From assembly GCF_014640075.1 (NCBI RefSeq), contig NZ_BMGG01000001.1, forward strand, positions 1 through 64,000: a stretch of DNA of 64,000 nucleotides, in the 5' to 3' direction. The position numbers were made by a program, and so were the translations under genes. This document shows positions 45,473-57,643 of this stretch, in pieces; position 1 is the first letter of the stretch; each line of letters begins with the position of its first letter. The notes beneath the pieces were generated by a model. That model was not told the origin of the DNA. It did no database searches and saw only the letters and a program-made list of their open reading frames with translations. This DNA comes from Chelatococcus reniformis (GTDB lineage Bacteria > Pseudomonadota > Alphaproteobacteria > Rhizobiales > Beijerinckiaceae).

Positions 45473-46390
45473 TCAGGCGTTGAAGTTGAGTTTCAGGCCC
45501 GGGCGCGGCCAGCGTCCCTTGTAAAGCTTGCCGGTGGACGAGGCGGTGATCCAGGCGTCGCGCATGTCCGGCCCGCCGAAGCAGATGTTGGTGGTCAGCG
45601 TATCCGGCACGGAGACGTGGTCGGTCGAACCGTCGGCCGGATTGAAGATGGTGACGCCGCCGTTGATGATCGTCGCGACGCAGACGCGGCCGTCAGCCTC
45701 GACCGCCAGGCTGTCGAGGAACTGGTAGCCCGGCAGCGGCCCCATCACCTTGTGCGGCTGGAAGCGGTCCTGTGGCTGGCGGATCTTGCCCGGCCCCTCG
45801 ATGTCGAAGGCCCACACGCGGCTGGTGCGTGTCTCCGCCACGTAGATCACCTTCCCGTCCGGCGACAGCCCGCAACCGTTCGGCGTGGTGATGCCGCTGC
45901 GCGCCTTGATGATCTCGGAGCCGTCGGGACGGGCGTAGTAGAGGTGGCCGATGTCCATGCGCTCGTCGTCGGCCTTGCCCAGGTCGGTGAACCAGAAGCC
46001 GCCGGATTTGTCGAACACCAGGTCGTTCGGCCCGCGCAGCTTGCGCCCGCCCCCCTCCGTGTAGACCGTCGTGAACTTGCCCGTGGCCAGATCGACGCGC
46101 TGGATCGAGCCGCCGGCATAATTGGCGGGGATGCCGTGCGGGGTCACGCCGCCGTCCGGCCGCACGTGCCACTCGAAGCCGCCGTTGTTGCAGACGTAGG
46201 CCGCTCCGTCCGGGCCGATGGCGGCGCCATTCGGGCCGCCGCCGAGCTCGGCCACCACCTCGACGGCGCCGCCGGGCTTCACCCGGCTCAGGGTGCCGCG
46301 GCGGATCTCGACCAGGATGACCGAGCCGTCGGCCATGGCCACGGGCCCTTCCGGGAATTGCAGTCCTTCGGCGACCAGTTCCAGCTGCAT
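45473..46390 (-). CDS. SMP-30/gluconolactonase/LRE family protein
   Basis: Protein of 305 aa, six-bladed beta-propeller lactonase family. Metal-ligand regions: LQFPEGPVAMADGSVIL (Glu), GPNDLVFDKSGGFWFTD (Asn and Asp), TTPNGCGLSPDGKVIYVAET (Asn) and LDSLAVEADGRVCVA (Asp), so the calcium site seems complete. Hydrolyses sugar or other lactones in this family. ATG with GAGGAA upstream. It lies downstream of the FAD oxidase gene on the same strand but with a 303-bp gap containing a type A repeat, so it may be separate. Confidence 0.88.
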   Translation of the reverse strand: MQLELVAEGLQFPEGPVAMADGSVILVEIRRGTLSRVKPGGAVEVVAELGGGPNGAAIGPDGAAYVCNNGGFEWHVRPDGGVTPHGIPANYAGGSIQRVDLATGKFTTVYTEGGGRKLRGPNDLVFDKSGGFWFTDLGKADDERMDIGHLYYARPDGSEIIKARSGITTPNGCGLSPDGKVIYVAETRTSRVWAFDIEGPGKIRQPQDRFQPHKVMGPLPGYQFLDSLAVEADGRVCVATIINGGVTIFNPADGSTDHVSVPDTLTTNICFGGPDMRDAWITASSTGKLYKGRWPRPGLKLNFNA

Positions 46391-46430
46391 GCGCGTTTCC
46401 TCTTCGTGCTGAGTGTTCTGCCGGCGGCGG

Positions 46431-46545
46431 CTAGGGCGCTTGGCGATTGGACGGAATCACCCGGTCGCCGAGAAGCGCTCCAGATTCAAAGACCTGGAGC
46501 ATCTCCGTGCAACCGGATGAGCGCCTTCAACTGCGAAATGCTCTA
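46431..46545 (-). repeat. Intergenic mosaic repeat, type A (inverted copy)
   Basis: CTAGGGCGCTTGGCGATTGG on the left and GCGAAATGCTCTA on the right, the reverse orientation of the other type A copies. It lies in the gap 46391-46693 between the SMP-30 and FAD oxidase genes. The rest of that gap has a fragment TCTAGAGCATGTCCGCG at 46587 that looks like a piece of another copy and nothing else recognisable. Confidence 0.8.
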
Positions 46546-46693
46546 CCCGCGAACCCGGAATTCGTTTCCGCTTCCGCTCGCCAGTCTAGAGCATGTCCGC
46601 GCCGATGAGGCGAGCCGCTCGCGACATAAGGGGGCCGGCCCCCACGCGGGGCGGTCTCCCTAGCCGGTGGGAAAGGACGACGCGGGCGAACGC

Positions 46694-48004
46694 TTACAGG
46701 CCGAAGCGGTCGCGCAGGCTGTACCACCACGCGCCGAGCATGGTGAGCGGCACCCGCAGGCGCCGTCCGCCCGGGAAGGGATAGCACGGCAGGCGGCTCC
46801 AGACGTCGAAGCGCTCGGCCTGGCCGGCCACCGCCTCGGCCAGGATGCGGCCGAGCAGATGCGTGGTGGTGACGCCGTGGCCGCTGTCGCCGTGCGAGAA
46901 ATAGACCGTGGGCGTCAGTCGGCCGACATGGGGGATGCGCGTCAAGGTCAGCGCGAAGCTGCCGCTCCAGGCATAGTCGATGCGCGCGCCGGCGAGCCCC
47001 GGGAAGGTCCTGGCGAGGTGCGGCCGCAGCTTGCCTTCGACGCTGGCCGGATCGGCCCCGCCGTAGACCACGCCGCCGCCGAAGAGAATGCGGTTGTCCG
47101 CGGTGCGGCGATAGTAGTCGAGGATGTAGTTCATATCCTCGACGCAGGCGTTGGCGGGAAGCAGCTCGGCCGCGAGGTCGGCATCGAGCGGCTCCGTCGC
47201 CATCACCTGGCTCGACACCGGCATCATGTTGGCGCTGATCTGGGGCAACAGGGTGCCCAGATAGGCGTTACCGCAGACGAGGAGGAACGAGCAGGTCACC
47301 GATCCCTTGTCGGTGCGCGCGACCGGCGTCGTGCCGGTGTCGACGGAGACGACGCGGGACTGCTCGAAGATCCGGCCCGAGTGGCCTTCGAAGGCGGTGG
47401 CTTCGCCGAGCACGAGGTTGAGGGGGTGGATGTGACCGCCCGCCTCGTCGATCATGCCGCCGACATAGAGGTCCGACCGCACGATGGCGGGGAGGTCGGC
47501 GCGGGAGACCATGCGCAGGCGCTCGTGCCCATGCGCCCTCCAGATGGCCTGCTCGTGCTCCAGTTCATTCATCTGCTTGTCGGTGAAGGCGGCGAAGAAG
47601 CCGCCGTCGACCAGGTCGCAGTCGATGGCATAGGTGCGGATGCGCTCGCGGATGATGCGGCCGCCCTCAAGCGCCATGGCGCCGAGCGCCCGCGCCGCCG
47701 GCTCCCCGTAGCGCGTGCCGATCACCTCGAGGCTGCGGCTGTAGCCGTTGACGATCTGTCCGCCGTTGCGGCCGGAGGCGCCGAAGCCGATGCGCTCGGC
47801 CTCCAGCACCACCACCGAATAGCCGCGCTCGGCGAGCGACAGGGCGGCCGAGATCCCGGTGAAGCCGGCGCCGATGACGCAGACGTCGGCGCGGATATTC
47901 CCGTCGAGGGCCGGGCGCACCGCCGTGTCGTTCGCCGTCGCGGCATAATAGGACGGGGCGTGATGGGCTTGGCGCATGCCGGCGCCGGGGCCGCCCGAAG
48001 ACAT
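46694..48004 (-). CDS. FAD-dependent oxidoreductase, gamma-glutamylputrescine oxidase-like
   Basis: Protein of 436 aa in the DAO family (PF01266), closest in layout to PuuB. FAD site VIGAGFTGISAALSLAERGY at about residues 43-62 with the glutamate in VVVLEAERIG, then GASGRNGGQIVNGYS. C-terminal PHVGRLTPTVYFSHGDSGHG and the PuuB-like CYPFPGG, RLRVPLTMLGAWWYSLRD. Oxidises a gamma-glutamylated amine, releasing an aldehyde, ammonia-level nitrogen and peroxide. AGGAG precedes the ATG. It follows the glutamine-synthetase-like gene by 84 bases, recreating a PuuA-PuuB pair. Confidence 0.85.
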   Translation of the reverse strand: MSSGGPGAGMRQAHHAPSYYAATANDTAVRPALDGNIRADVCVIGAGFTGISAALSLAERGYSVVVLEAERIGFGASGRNGGQIVNGYSRSLEVIGTRYGEPAARALGAMALEGGRIIRERIRTYAIDCDLVDGGFFAAFTDKQMNELEHEQAIWRAHGHERLRMVSRADLPAIVRSDLYVGGMIDEAGGHIHPLNLVLGEATAFEGHSGRIFEQSRVVSVDTGTTPVARTDKGSVTCSFLLVCGNAYLGTLLPQISANMMPVSSQVMATEPLDADLAAELLPANACVEDMNYILDYYRRTADNRILFGGGVVYGGADPASVEGKLRPHLARTFPGLAGARIDYAWSGSFALTLTRIPHVGRLTPTVYFSHGDSGHGVTTTHLLGRILAEAVAGQAERFDVWSRLPCYPFPGGRRLRVPLTMLGAWWYSLRDRFGL

Positions 48005-48088
48005 GGATCACTCCTGTTCGTGCGCACCCGGAGCGGCGGCCGCAGCCGCGCCTGTCCGCAAGCCACACACGCCGAAACGGCGGCCTTC

Positions 48089-49456
48089 TCAGACGATGTC
48101 GAGATAAGCGCTGAACTCGTAGTCGGTGACCTGCTCGGCAAAGCCCGCGATCTCCTGGCGCTTGCAGGCGATCAGCATGGCGCGCAGCAGCGGGTCGAAG
48201 ATCCCGGTGACGATTTCGCCCGCCTCGAAGGCATCGACCGCCTGCCCCCAATCGGCCGGGATCTTGGGGAAGCGATCGGTCGCATAGGCCCGGCCGGGCA
48301 CGTCGGGCGGCGGCTCCCATCCGCCGCGGATGCCGGCCAGCGCAGCGCCCAGGATGGCGGCAATGACGAGATAGGGATTGGAATCGGCGCCCGCGACGCG
48401 GTGCTCGATGCGGCGCGAGGTGGGGTTGCCGCCGGGGATGCGGATGGCGGCCGTCCGGTTCTCGTAGCCCCAGGCGATGGTCGTGGGAGCATGGGTGTCG
48501 GGGCGCAGCCGCCGGTAGGAGTTGAAGTGGGGCGCGAACAGCAGCGTCGTCTCGGCCATGCCGCGCAACAGCCCGGCCACGGCATGCCGCAGCATCGGCG
48601 CGCCGGCGGCCGTGCCGTCATCGAAGATGTTGCGGCCCTGGTCGTCGAGCACGCTGAAGTGCACGTGCATGCCGTTGCCGGAGCGCGTGCCGTAGGGCTT
48701 GGCCATGAAGGTCGCGGCCAGCTTGTGCTGGCGGGCGACACCCTTGACGATGCGCTTGAAGAACACTGCGTCGTCCGCCGCCTTCAGGGGGTCGTCGCTA
48801 TGCATCAGGTTGATCTCGAACTGGCCGATGCCGTTCTCGGCGACGGCCGCATCGGCCGGCACGTTCTGGCGGGCGCATTCGCGGTAGACGTCCGACAGGA
48901 ACTCCCCGAAGTCGTCGAGCTCGTCGATGGACAGGATCGCATCGGAATCGAGCCGCTTGCCGGTGTAGGGCGAGATCGGCGGCACCGCGCTGTCGGGCTC
49001 CGGGTCGATCAGATAGAACTCCATCTCGGTGGCCACCACCGGCCGCAAGCCGACCGCCTCGTACTGGCGCAGCACCGCCGCGAGGGCCTGCCTCGGATCG
49101 GCCAGGAACGGCCGGCCGTCCTCGTGAAACATCCACAGAGGCACGAGGGCACTGGGCCGCGACGTCCAGTTCACCGGCAGGGCACCGCGGCCGGTGAGGC
49201 CGCAGATCCCGTCCGTGTCGCCGCTCTCGAAGATCTGCTCGTTGCCGACGATGTCCTCGCCCCAGACATCGACACCGACGATCGACAAGGGCATGCGAAT
49301 GTTGCCGCCGAGCACCTTGGTGGCCTGGCTCACCGGCACGCGCTTGCCGCGCAGGATGCCGTTGAGATCGCAGACCACGGCCTGGATGCTCTCGATCGGG
49401 CCGTTCGCCTCGAGCCATCGGGCGAAGTCGCTGGAATCGTCGGTTTGCACCAGCAT
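48089..49456 (-). CDS. Glutamine-synthetase-like ligase, gamma-glutamylpolyamine synthetase type
   Basis: Protein of 455 aa, GS family but of the PuuA/GlnA3 kind. ATATEMEFYLIDPEPD-like glutamate ligands (VATEMEFYLIDPEPDSAV), AVAENGIGQFEINL, AKPYGTRSGNGMHVHFSVLD, and GYENRTAAIRIPGG then RIEHRVAGADSNPYLVI. It lacks the adenylylation tyrosine loop of housekeeping GS. Expected reaction: ATP-dependent joining of glutamate to an amine. ATG at 49456, 59 bases after hyuB4. The amine may be the product of HyuAB4. Confidence 0.85.
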   Translation of the reverse strand: MLVQTDDSSDFARWLEANGPIESIQAVVCDLNGILRGKRVPVSQATKVLGGNIRMPLSIVGVDVWGEDIVGNEQIFESGDTDGICGLTGRGALPVNWTSRPSALVPLWMFHEDGRPFLADPRQALAAVLRQYEAVGLRPVVATEMEFYLIDPEPDSAVPPISPYTGKRLDSDAILSIDELDDFGEFLSDVYRECARQNVPADAAVAENGIGQFEINLMHSDDPLKAADDAVFFKRIVKGVARQHKLAATFMAKPYGTRSGNGMHVHFSVLDDQGRNIFDDGTAAGAPMLRHAVAGLLRGMAETTLLFAPHFNSYRRLRPDTHAPTTIAWGYENRTAAIRIPGGNPTSRRIEHRVAGADSNPYLVIAAILGAALAGIRGGWEPPPDVPGRAYATDRFPKIPADWGQAVDAFEAGEIVTGIFDPLLRAMLIACKRQEIAGFAEQVTDYEFSAYLDIV

Positions 49457-49515
49457 GTCAGGCCCTTGTTGCGGACGGCGCCGCGCACCGGTCACGACGT
49501 TCGCCCAGCTCTCGC

Positions 49516-51306
49516 TCAGGCCGCCGCGCGGCGCAAGTGCGCCGTGGCTGCCGCGTCGATGGCGAGCGTCTCGTCGTCCACCGCGCCGGTCAGCGCCACG
49601 CCGTAGACCTCGCGGGCCCGTTCTGTCGTCTCCCAGCCTTCCAGGACGTCGTGCAGCACCCGCTTGGGATCGCGCTCGAAAGGGTTGCCGTAGCCGCCGC
49701 CGCCGGTCTGCCAGCCCTCCACCCGGTCGCCCTCGTCGAGGGCCAGCACGACGATGTTGGGAAGCGCCTCGACGCTGCCGTCGGCACGCACGAGGCGATG
49801 GTCGGCCTGTGCGCCGGCGTGGCCGCCGCATGCCCCTTGCGGCGGGAAATGCGTGCCGTCGCAGGGCCAGATCACCTCCATGCGCGGACAGCGTGCGACG
49901 TAGCCGGTCTCCATTGAAGGTGCTCCCCGAAAGCGGCCGGCGCCCCCGGTCCCGGTAATGAGCCGCACATATTGCACGTCTATCGGGTGCTTCAGCTCGT
50001 CGATCTCGACCGAGTCGCGGTACATGAGCCCGGCCGCCACCGGCAGGCCGTAGGTCACCCAGCCGTCGGCGACGGCGCTCGCCGGGCCGCCGGAATTGGT
50101 CAGGAACAGCTGATTGACGAAGGGCGTGCCGTCGAGGCGCGGATCGCGGCCCGAGACGACGGCGCAGCCGGCGCCCATGCCGATGCCACCCTCGGCCAGC
50201 CCCCAGCCATCGCCGATCTGGGCGAAGGCCGCCTGCACGAGATTGACCATGCGGTCCGACACGTTGGTGGTGGCGAGCGAACAGCTCGCTGGAAACACCG
50301 GCCCGCCGCACACCGAGCCTTGCCGGATGTGAATGCGGATGCGGCTGAACGAGCCGGAGTTGCGCGGCACGTCGGCGCGGATCGAATTGAAGATGCCCGC
50401 CATGACCGACGCGCTGGCACAGGCGGCACTCTGGTTGAAGCCGCAGGGAACGTTGTCGACGTTGTCCCTCAAGTCCACGTCGATATAGCCGTCGGCGGGA
50501 TCGATCGTGAGGCTCGCCTTCAGGGGAATGCCGTCGGGCAGCAGGTCGCCGAAGGGATCGTGGTTGCCGGTGTTGGTCAGCGTCGCCGCCGGCAGGGCCT
50601 GGATGGCAGCCGCCATGCGCTGTTCGGCATAGTGCATCCAGTGCTCGATGAAGGACTTGATGGTCGCCGTGCCGTATTTCGCACAGAGCTCCTTCAGCCG
50701 ACGCTCGCCGATGCGGGCCGAGCCGATGCCGGCGAGGAAGTCGCCGTACCATTGGTCGGGCACGCGGATGCGCGAGCGGCACATGCGCACCACGTCGTCG
50801 ACCATTTCGTAGCCCGATTGGATCTTCACCGCCGGGAAGATGAGCGCGCCTTCCTCGTACTGGTCGCGCGCCCCGGCCATGTAGGTGGTGGGCAGGGAGT
50901 TGCCGATGTCGGCCTGGTGCGCCTTGGCGACGGTGGTGAACAGGTGCTCGCCGTCCACGAAGACAGGCACCAGGAAGGTGTGATCGCCGGCATGGCTGTT
51001 GCCGGTGTAGGGATCGTTGTGGAGGTAGCAGTCGCCCTCCCGCAGACCTGCCCCCGCGTTGTCCGTCATGGTGCGGGCCTGCATGTGGCTGCCGAAGATG
51101 TGGATCGGCAGGCCTTCCGCCGACGCCAGCAGCCTGTTGTCGCCCGTGCAGATCGAGCAGCTGAAGTCGCGGGCGCTGTTGATCACGCCGGAGCGCGCGG
51201 CGCGCAGCAGCGTGTTGGTCATCTCCCGGATGATGCCGTCCACCCGATTCGCCAGGATGGCAGTCATGTAAGGATCGAAGTCGGACGCTTGGGTCGGGCT
51301 CGCCAT
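49516..51306 (-). CDS. HyuB-type subunit, hydantoinase B/oxoprolinase family (set 4)
   Basis: Protein of 596 aa. N-terminus DPYMTAILANRVDGIIREM with ARDFSCSICTG; metal-site region LHNDPYTGNSHAGDHTF near residue 95, where GG/GT of other sets is GN. NSGSFSRIRIHIRQGS and GGGGYGNPFERDPKRVL near the end. Distinct from sets 1-3 over much of its length, and shorter than sets 2 and 3. It starts 11 bases after hyuA4. Substrate unknown, but the coupled gamma-glutamylation genes point to an amine-bearing product. Confidence 0.9.
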   Translation of the reverse strand: MASPTQASDFDPYMTAILANRVDGIIREMTNTLLRAARSGVINSARDFSCSICTGDNRLLASAEGLPIHIFGSHMQARTMTDNAGAGLREGDCYLHNDPYTGNSHAGDHTFLVPVFVDGEHLFTTVAKAHQADIGNSLPTTYMAGARDQYEEGALIFPAVKIQSGYEMVDDVVRMCRSRIRVPDQWYGDFLAGIGSARIGERRLKELCAKYGTATIKSFIEHWMHYAEQRMAAAIQALPAATLTNTGNHDPFGDLLPDGIPLKASLTIDPADGYIDVDLRDNVDNVPCGFNQSAACASASVMAGIFNSIRADVPRNSGSFSRIRIHIRQGSVCGGPVFPASCSLATTNVSDRMVNLVQAAFAQIGDGWGLAEGGIGMGAGCAVVSGRDPRLDGTPFVNQLFLTNSGGPASAVADGWVTYGLPVAAGLMYRDSVEIDELKHPIDVQYVRLITGTGGAGRFRGAPSMETGYVARCPRMEVIWPCDGTHFPPQGACGGHAGAQADHRLVRADGSVEALPNIVVLALDEGDRVEGWQTGGGGYGNPFERDPKRVLHDVLEGWETTERAREVYGVALTGAVDDETLAIDAAATAHLRRAAA

Positions 51307-51317
51307 GGTGCTGGGCC

Positions 51318-53405
51318 TCAGTGGATGTTCAGTCGATAGTGTCCGGCGGCGCTCACGAGCGCGGACATGCCGGGGTAGACGACGAGGGTCGTGTTGGGCT
51401 CCTCGATCACCGCCGGGCCGGCGATGGCGTGACCGGCGCTCAGGTCCGACGCCTTGTAGATCGGCGTCTGCACGGGTTCGTTATCGCCGAAGAAGCATGG
51501 GCGATAGCTCGCCACTGGGGGCGTCGCGCTCTCCGCCGCCGCCACTTTGCGCGTCACCGGCGCGTCGAGCTTGACCACCAGGCGCACCTTCCAACTGACG
51601 GTCTCGACCGCGCTGCCGGGGTCCTTCACCGCGAAGATGCGCTCGTGCAGGTCGTGGAAGTTCTGCACATAGGCATTGAGATCCGCCTGGCCGGCGAAGC
51701 GGCGCGACGCCAGCCTGGTGTCCGGGAAGGGCGTATCGAGCTCCCACACCTGGGCCTGGTAGCGGGCTTCCCCATAGAACTCGAGCTCGACCGCGCCCGC
51801 CTGGCCCGGGACCGTGTCGCGCATGGCCAGCACGCGCGCCTCCAGGCGTTCGAGCAACGCGTTGACCCGCTCGAAGTCGAAGCGGTCCGACAGGCTGTAG
51901 AGGCTGCCGACCTCCTCCGCCACGATATCGGCATACTGCATGCCGGCGGCCGAGAGCGCCGAGGCGGTCTTGGGCAGTACCACGTGATCGCAGCCGAGCT
52001 CCTTGGCGATCAGCATGATGTTCATGCCGGCCGCCCCGCCGCCGGCGACGATCGTGCTGTCCCGCGGGTTGATGCCTTCGTTGATGGTCACGTCGGCGAC
52101 CGCGCGCATCATCAGATCGCCGGCGAGCGTGAGAATCCGCCAGGCCGTCACCTCGATGGAAAGGCCGAGGGCCTCGGCCAGCCCCCGCATGGCGGCGCGG
52201 GCCGCGGCGACGTCGAGCGTCATGCGGCCGCCGAGAAAATAGGCGGGGTCGAAATAGCCGAGCACCGCGGCGGCATCGGAGACTGTGGGCTGAGCGCCGC
52301 CCCGTCCGTAGCAGGCCGGCCCCGGCACGGCGCCGGCCGATTGTGGGCCCACGTGCATCAGGCCGCCGTCGTCGAGCCAGGCGATGGAGCCGCCGCCGGC
52401 GCCGATCGAGCGCATGTCGACCGCCGCGATGCCCAGGAGATCGCCGGTGTAGCGGGGCCCGAGCCAGGTGTCGCGGTTGAAGGTCAGCGCGCCGTCGCGC
52501 ACCACGCCCACGTCGAAGGTGGTGCCGCCGGTGTCGCAGATGATGACGTTTTCGCCCAGACCCTCCATGCGCGAATAGGTGATGCCGGCGACCGGCGCCA
52601 TGGCCGGGCCGGAGCCGATGGTGAAGATCGGCCGCTCGACCAGGGCCGCGATGCTGTTGCAGCCACCGGCCGCGGTGCTGACGAAGATGTCGCCGCGATA
52701 GCCCGCCGCCTTCAGGTCCGTCTCCAGTTCCTGGAGATGGCGCTGCATCAGCGGCTTCAGGGAGGCGTCGATGGCGGTCGCCGAGGCGCGCCGGTATTCG
52801 CGCATGATCGGGATCAGCCGCGACGACAGGCTGTAGGGCACGCCGGGCAGGTGCTCCTCGATCAGCGCGGCAACGGCATCCTCGTGCGCCGGGTTGAGGA
52901 CCGACCAGAGGAAGCACACCGCCACCGCCTCGAAACCGCGCGCCCTCACGGTCGCCAGTGTCCGGCGCACCTGCTCGCGGTCGAGCGGTCGCGCGACAGC
53001 ACCCGCCGCATTCACCCGCTCGTCGATCTCGAAGACGTAACGGCGCGGGATGTAGGGCTCCGGGTAAGCCTGGCTGAAATCGTGAGGGCGGAACTTGCCG
53101 CCCTCCTTCAGCACCAGCGTATCGGGAAAGCCGCGGGTGGTCAGGAAGGCCGTCTTGGCCACCGTCTTGGTGACGACGGCGTTGGTGGCCCGCGTCGTGC
53201 CGTAGATCAAGAAGTCCGCATCGGCTAGCAGGCGCGGGAACGACAGCCCGATCTGCTCGGCCGCCGCGGCGATGGCGTCGCGCATGCCGTCGAAGATGCG
53301 GGCTGGCGTCGTCAGCGCCTTGCCGATCGTGAGACCGCCGGCGGCGTCGCTGACCACCACGTCGGTGAACGTGCCGCCCGTATCGACCGATATCTTGTAG
53401 CCCAT
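51318..53405 (-). CDS. HyuA-type ATPase subunit, hydantoinase A/oxoprolinase family (set 4)
   Basis: Protein of 695 aa from the ATG at 53405. Loop 1 VDTGGTFTDVVVSD at residues 7-20; loop 2 CDTGGTTFDVGVV near 290, which differs from DMGGTSTDV in the other sets. RSIGAGGGSIAWLDDGG and GPACYGRGG are present. AGGGAAGMN replaces AFGGAGPLH. So it forms a separate branch from sets 1-3, of the acetophenone-carboxylase or N-methylhydantoinase-like kind; which one is uncertain. First gene of a likely hyuA4-hyuB4-ligase-oxidase unit, behind the AraC regulator. Confidence 0.9.
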   Translation of the reverse strand: MGYKISVDTGGTFTDVVVSDAAGGLTIGKALTTPARIFDGMRDAIAAAAEQIGLSFPRLLADADFLIYGTTRATNAVVTKTVAKTAFLTTRGFPDTLVLKEGGKFRPHDFSQAYPEPYIPRRYVFEIDERVNAAGAVARPLDREQVRRTLATVRARGFEAVAVCFLWSVLNPAHEDAVAALIEEHLPGVPYSLSSRLIPIMREYRRASATAIDASLKPLMQRHLQELETDLKAAGYRGDIFVSTAAGGCNSIAALVERPIFTIGSGPAMAPVAGITYSRMEGLGENVIICDTGGTTFDVGVVRDGALTFNRDTWLGPRYTGDLLGIAAVDMRSIGAGGGSIAWLDDGGLMHVGPQSAGAVPGPACYGRGGAQPTVSDAAAVLGYFDPAYFLGGRMTLDVAAARAAMRGLAEALGLSIEVTAWRILTLAGDLMMRAVADVTINEGINPRDSTIVAGGGAAGMNIMLIAKELGCDHVVLPKTASALSAAGMQYADIVAEEVGSLYSLSDRFDFERVNALLERLEARVLAMRDTVPGQAGAVELEFYGEARYQAQVWELDTPFPDTRLASRRFAGQADLNAYVQNFHDLHERIFAVKDPGSAVETVSWKVRLVVKLDAPVTRKVAAAESATPPVASYRPCFFGDNEPVQTPIYKASDLSAGHAIAGPAVIEEPNTTLVVYPGMSALVSAAGHYRLNIH

Positions 53406-53559
53406 CGCTCGTCCTGTCCCGTCCGCCCGTTGCAGGCGCCGTGCGCTGCGCGCCGCGGCAACGGAGGAGGATGCTAGGGAGCGGCCGAGGGGTCGGTCTT
53501 GCCGGCGCAGGTCCGAAAATTCGGCGTGGCGCGCACACGAGCGGTCGCCGTGCACACGG

Positions 53560-54534
53560 TCAGGGTCGCGGCCGCGCTGTCCGTGAGCCCGGACTTTGAT
53601 GCGCGCGGGCGTCACGCGGGGAGCAGCCGAACTTGGCGCGGAAGGCACGCGAGAACTGGGCGTGATCGCTGAAGCCGACGCGATAGGCCAGGGCGGCGAT
53701 CGACACGTTGCGATCGGGCTGGATCAGCAGATCGCGTGCGACGCGCAAGCGGCGATCGCGAATCCATTGCCGGCCGGTCGATCCCGCGTCGTGGAACAGC
53801 CGGTGAAGGTAGCGAAGCGACACGCCGCAGGCGACGGCGATCTGCTCCAGCGACAGCTCGGGGTCGCGCAGATGCTGGCGAATATAGGCGTCGACGCGTG
53901 CGAGGTGCGCCGCCTTGACCGCCGACAGGGACGAGCCGATCGCTTCAGGCTCGCTCTCGAGCGCTGCTCCCAGCAGATCGAGCAACTGAGGGCCGAGCAG
54001 CGGCAGAAGGCGCCCCGGATCCCGCACGACATGAGGCAGCGAGAGGTGCAGAAAGTCGGCGAAGAGGCGGCCGAGGCCGTCTCGGGCGCTGATCCCCGTC
54101 GCAAAGAAGCGGCGCACGTCGTGCACCCGGTCGCGCAGCGCGCTTTCCTCGGCCCTGAACACCAGCAGCCGGGACGCGGGGGCGTGCGCGAACTCGTAGG
54201 GCTCGTCGCTCGCTTCCAGCACGAAGGTGCCCGAGGCGCATTTGGCCTGGCGGCGGAACTGCGAGAACTCGACCTCCCCTTCAAGGGGCACGGTCACGAG
54301 GATGCGCCCCCCGCCGCTGCGGCAGCTTTCGCGGCGGCGGCGGTAGAGCACCGACGAGGACTGGACCACGGACAGGCCGAACTCGCCCGCCTCCCAGCAC
54401 TGCATCTCGCCTTCGAAGGCTGCCGAATCGGGAGTTTGGACCTCGAGCTCGAAATAGGCCTGGCCGATCCAGTCCCGCCAGGACTCGACCGATCGGGTCT
54501 GGGCGCTGCTGAGATCGTGGAGCGGAAGCGGCAT
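53560..54534 (-). CDS. AraC family transcriptional regulator (AraC-binding-like N-terminus)
   Basis: Protein of 324 aa. N-terminal AraC-binding-like domain (FELEVQTPDSAAFEGEM, TFVLEASDEPYEFAHAPAS) and C-terminal HTH pair (LSLEQIAVACGVSLRYLHRL, SIAALAYRVGFSDHAQFSRA). Same type as the regulator of set 2 (21613-22584). The ATG at 54534 is chosen because the frame above it is low-complexity. It lies 154 bases upstream of hyuA4 on the same strand and is the likely activator of set 4. Confidence 0.88.
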   Translation of the reverse strand: MPLPLHDLSSAQTRSVESWRDWIGQAYFELEVQTPDSAAFEGEMQCWEAGEFGLSVVQSSSVLYRRRRESCRSGGGRILVTVPLEGEVEFSQFRRQAKCASGTFVLEASDEPYEFAHAPASRLLVFRAEESALRDRVHDVRRFFATGISARDGLGRLFADFLHLSLPHVVRDPGRLLPLLGPQLLDLLGAALESEPEAIGSSLSAVKAAHLARVDAYIRQHLRDPELSLEQIAVACGVSLRYLHRLFHDAGSTGRQWIRDRRLRVARDLLIQPDRNVSIAALAYRVGFSDHAQFSRAFRAKFGCSPRDARAHQSPGSRTARPRP

Positions 54535-54718
54535 GCACGGGTCCCTGCCGGCGAGCACGTGGTCCCGCCCTGTGCTGCCGGTCCATGCAAGTCGCAGGCC
54601 GCACCGCCCGAACGGCAGATGGCCCGTCCGCCTGGAACCGCAGCGGATCGGCTCGACCTGCATAAGAGCGGCGGCGCGCATCGACCCGCTCCGCCGCCCT
54701 GTCCGCAAGGGAAGAGAC

Positions 54719-54829
54719 TGAAGCATTTCGCACCCGGATGGGCATCATCCAAGTACAGACAAATGCTTCAACTTCTTGAATGCGAAGCGCTTCTTTGCGA
54801 TCGGGCGGATCAGCCAGTCGCGAGGCGCC

Positions 54830-54832
<3 letters not shown>
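54719..54832 (+). repeat. Intergenic mosaic repeat, type A
   Basis: TGAAGCATTTCGCACCCGG at the left, GATCGGGCGGATC in the centre of its second hairpin and GCGCCTTAG at the right edge. The TTA in the right edge is the TAA stop codon of the minus-strand glycogen phosphorylase gene. It is the most diverged type A copy in the window. Confidence 0.75.
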
Positions 54833-57388
<2,556 letters not shown>

Positions 57389-57643
57389 GTCAAATCTCCT
57401 CGAGCTTTGCCGTTCCCGGGATGCGGACGGGCTTGGCCCGCTCCGCGGCTCGGACCACTGCCGAGCGCGTGATGCCCCCCTCTAAAGCACATGTCTTCGC
57501 CCACGCCTATGTCGCGTGGCCGACGGATGCGTCACCGCGGTGCGTCCCGCCGAGAGCGGGGCAACCTGGAGAATGGCGTAGGATCGGGCCAGACGATGGC
57601 GGGACGACGGCCCCGCCTCACCCGTCCGGATAGCCGCCGGGGA

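Noticed and set aside
46667-49606. A very long open frame (about 979 codons) on the plus strand opposite the PuuB-like and GS-like genes
   Set aside because: It is antisense to two clearly recognisable genes, has no family resemblance and the composition of a GC-rich shadow frame.
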